Made by a program: the position numbers and the translations under genes. The notes below the pieces were generated by a model, which saw nothing but the letters and a program-made list of their open reading frames with translations, made no database searches and had not been told where the DNA came from. A stretch of 5,510 nt of DNA, taken from the NCBI GenBank assembly GCA_002298155.1, contig DBME01000036.1:3072-8581 (forward strand), read 5' to 3'. Position 1 is the stretch's first letter. Each line of letters starts with the position of its first letter. Source of the DNA: Holophagaceae bacterium UBA706. GTDB taxonomy: Bacteria; Acidobacteriota; Holophagae; Holophagales; Holophagaceae. Of this stretch, positions 5,073 through 5,510 are shown piece by piece.

Positions 5073-5510
5073 GTGCTGGCGATGTGGGTTCCCGAAATGC
5101 CGTTCCAGATGGCCTGTCAGGCGGACGCGGGCCTGAAGGACCGGCCCCTGGCCTTCCTGAGTGCCGGAGCCCAGCGCACCCCCTGCCTCTGGCTGGTGAA
5201 CCGCCGGGCCCGGGAGGAGGGGCTGGCCCCGGGGGAGCCCATGGACCAGGCCCTGCGGCGCCTGCCCGGCCTGCGGGTGCTGGACCCCACCCCCCAGACC
5301 TGGTGGGAGGCCCAGGCCAGCCTGGGCGAGTTCCTGCAGCACTGGTCCCCCCAGGGCCTCCTGGGCCGCATGGGCGAGGCCCTGGTGGACCTCCACGGCA
5401 CCGGCCGCCTCTACGGGGGCGTCCAGGACGCGGCCAGCCGCATCCAGCGGGACCTGGTCCAGTCCATGGGCTGGACCAGCCACGGCGGCCTCTCCCAGAG
5501 CGCCACCGCC
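5073..5510 (+). CDS. imuB: Y-family DNA polymerase homologue, ImuB-like, N-terminal part
   Basis: The frame is open from a GTG at 5073 to the end of the window (146 codons, no stop), so this is the N-terminal portion of a longer gene. It starts VLAMWVPEMPFQMACQ, continues RPLAFLSAGAQ and LVNRRAREEGLAPGEPMDQALRRLPGLRVLDP, then MGEALVDLHGTGRLYGG (100-116) and GLSQSATA (139-146). This order matches the palm/finger start of ImuB proteins, the catalytically dead Y-family partners in DnaE2-dependent mutagenic lesion bypass. The first catalytic aspartate of active Y polymerases is absent from the N-terminal strand, and the S-x-D-E site reads R-M-G-E (99-102), so Gly replaces Asp while Glu remains. 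That pattern favours ImuB over DinB. GGAGG six bases upstream supports the GTG; an in-frame ATG at 5082 is less well spaced. No imuA precedes it here. The beta-clamp motif and C-terminus lie outside the window. Confidence 0.78.
   Translation, partial: MLAMWVPEMPFQMACQADAGLKDRPLAFLSAGAQRTPCLWLVNRRAREEGLAPGEPMDQALRRLPGLRVLDPTPQTWWEAQASLGEFLQHWSPQGLLGRMGEALVDLHGTGRLYGGVQDAASRIQRDLVQSMGWTSHGGLSQSATA

Noticed and set aside
5052..5483. Minus-strand open frame opposite the ImuB-like gene
   Set aside because: Gln/Gly/Leu-rich shadow frame; the plus strand shows ordered Y-polymerase motifs and a strong ribosome binding site.
1..5510. CRISPR array, tRNA, rRNA or insertion sequence
   Set aside because: No regularly spaced repeats, cloverleaf-like segment, transposase frame or terminal inverted repeats were found.

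Overview
This window reads as a high-GC bacterial chromosome segment with ordinary accessory and housekeeping genes. Coding sequence is dense in GGC/CTG/GCC-type codons, start sites carry GGAG-like ribosome binding sites, and gaps are short. The gene set (YVTN-type beta-propeller protein, CysK-like enzyme with a cysteine-rich tail, hig toxin-antitoxin pair, TPR-aspartic protease fusion, NTF2-fold lipoprotein, DUF1697 protein, ImuB-like polymerase) would suit an Acidobacteriota (Holophagae-like) or a myxobacterial/deltaproteobacterial genome. That placement is inference only; no rRNA or marker gene is present.

Layout. The left edge (2-298, +) is the C-terminal end of a beta-propeller protein. 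It meets a cysteine-synthase-family gene (301-1395, -) tail to tail, with two bases between the stop codons. Upstream of that gene lie an AT-rich leader with a small dyad and a GC-rich stem-loop. Next comes a toxin-antitoxin operon read leftward, higB (2239-1946) then higA (1935-1576). A perfect 19-bp palindrome sits exactly in the spacer of a good sigma70-type promoter, and the promoter geometry implies a leaderless higB mRNA. Further right on the minus strand are a 434-residue membrane protein joining TPRs to a retropepsin-like aspartic protease domain (3640-2336) and a small NTF2-fold lipoprotein (4293-3814). A divergent spacer of about 100 bp leads to a DUF1697 gene (4393-4989, +). The right edge holds the first 146 codons of a Y-family polymerase homologue of the ImuB type (5073 to beyond the end, +).

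The genes do not form one pathway. The only clear functional unit is higBA: the antitoxin should repress its own promoter and neutralise the mRNA-cleaving toxin. This locus has visibly lower GC than its flanks and looks like an acquired module between the protease gene and the cysteine-synthase gene. I see no CRISPR array, tRNA, rRNA, transposase or phage gene, and no convincing undescribed multigene system. The points most worth a second look are the higB promoter/operator architecture, the Cys-rich tail on the CysK-like enzyme, the TPR-protease fusion, and the apparent loss of catalytic acidic residues in the ImuB-like protein.
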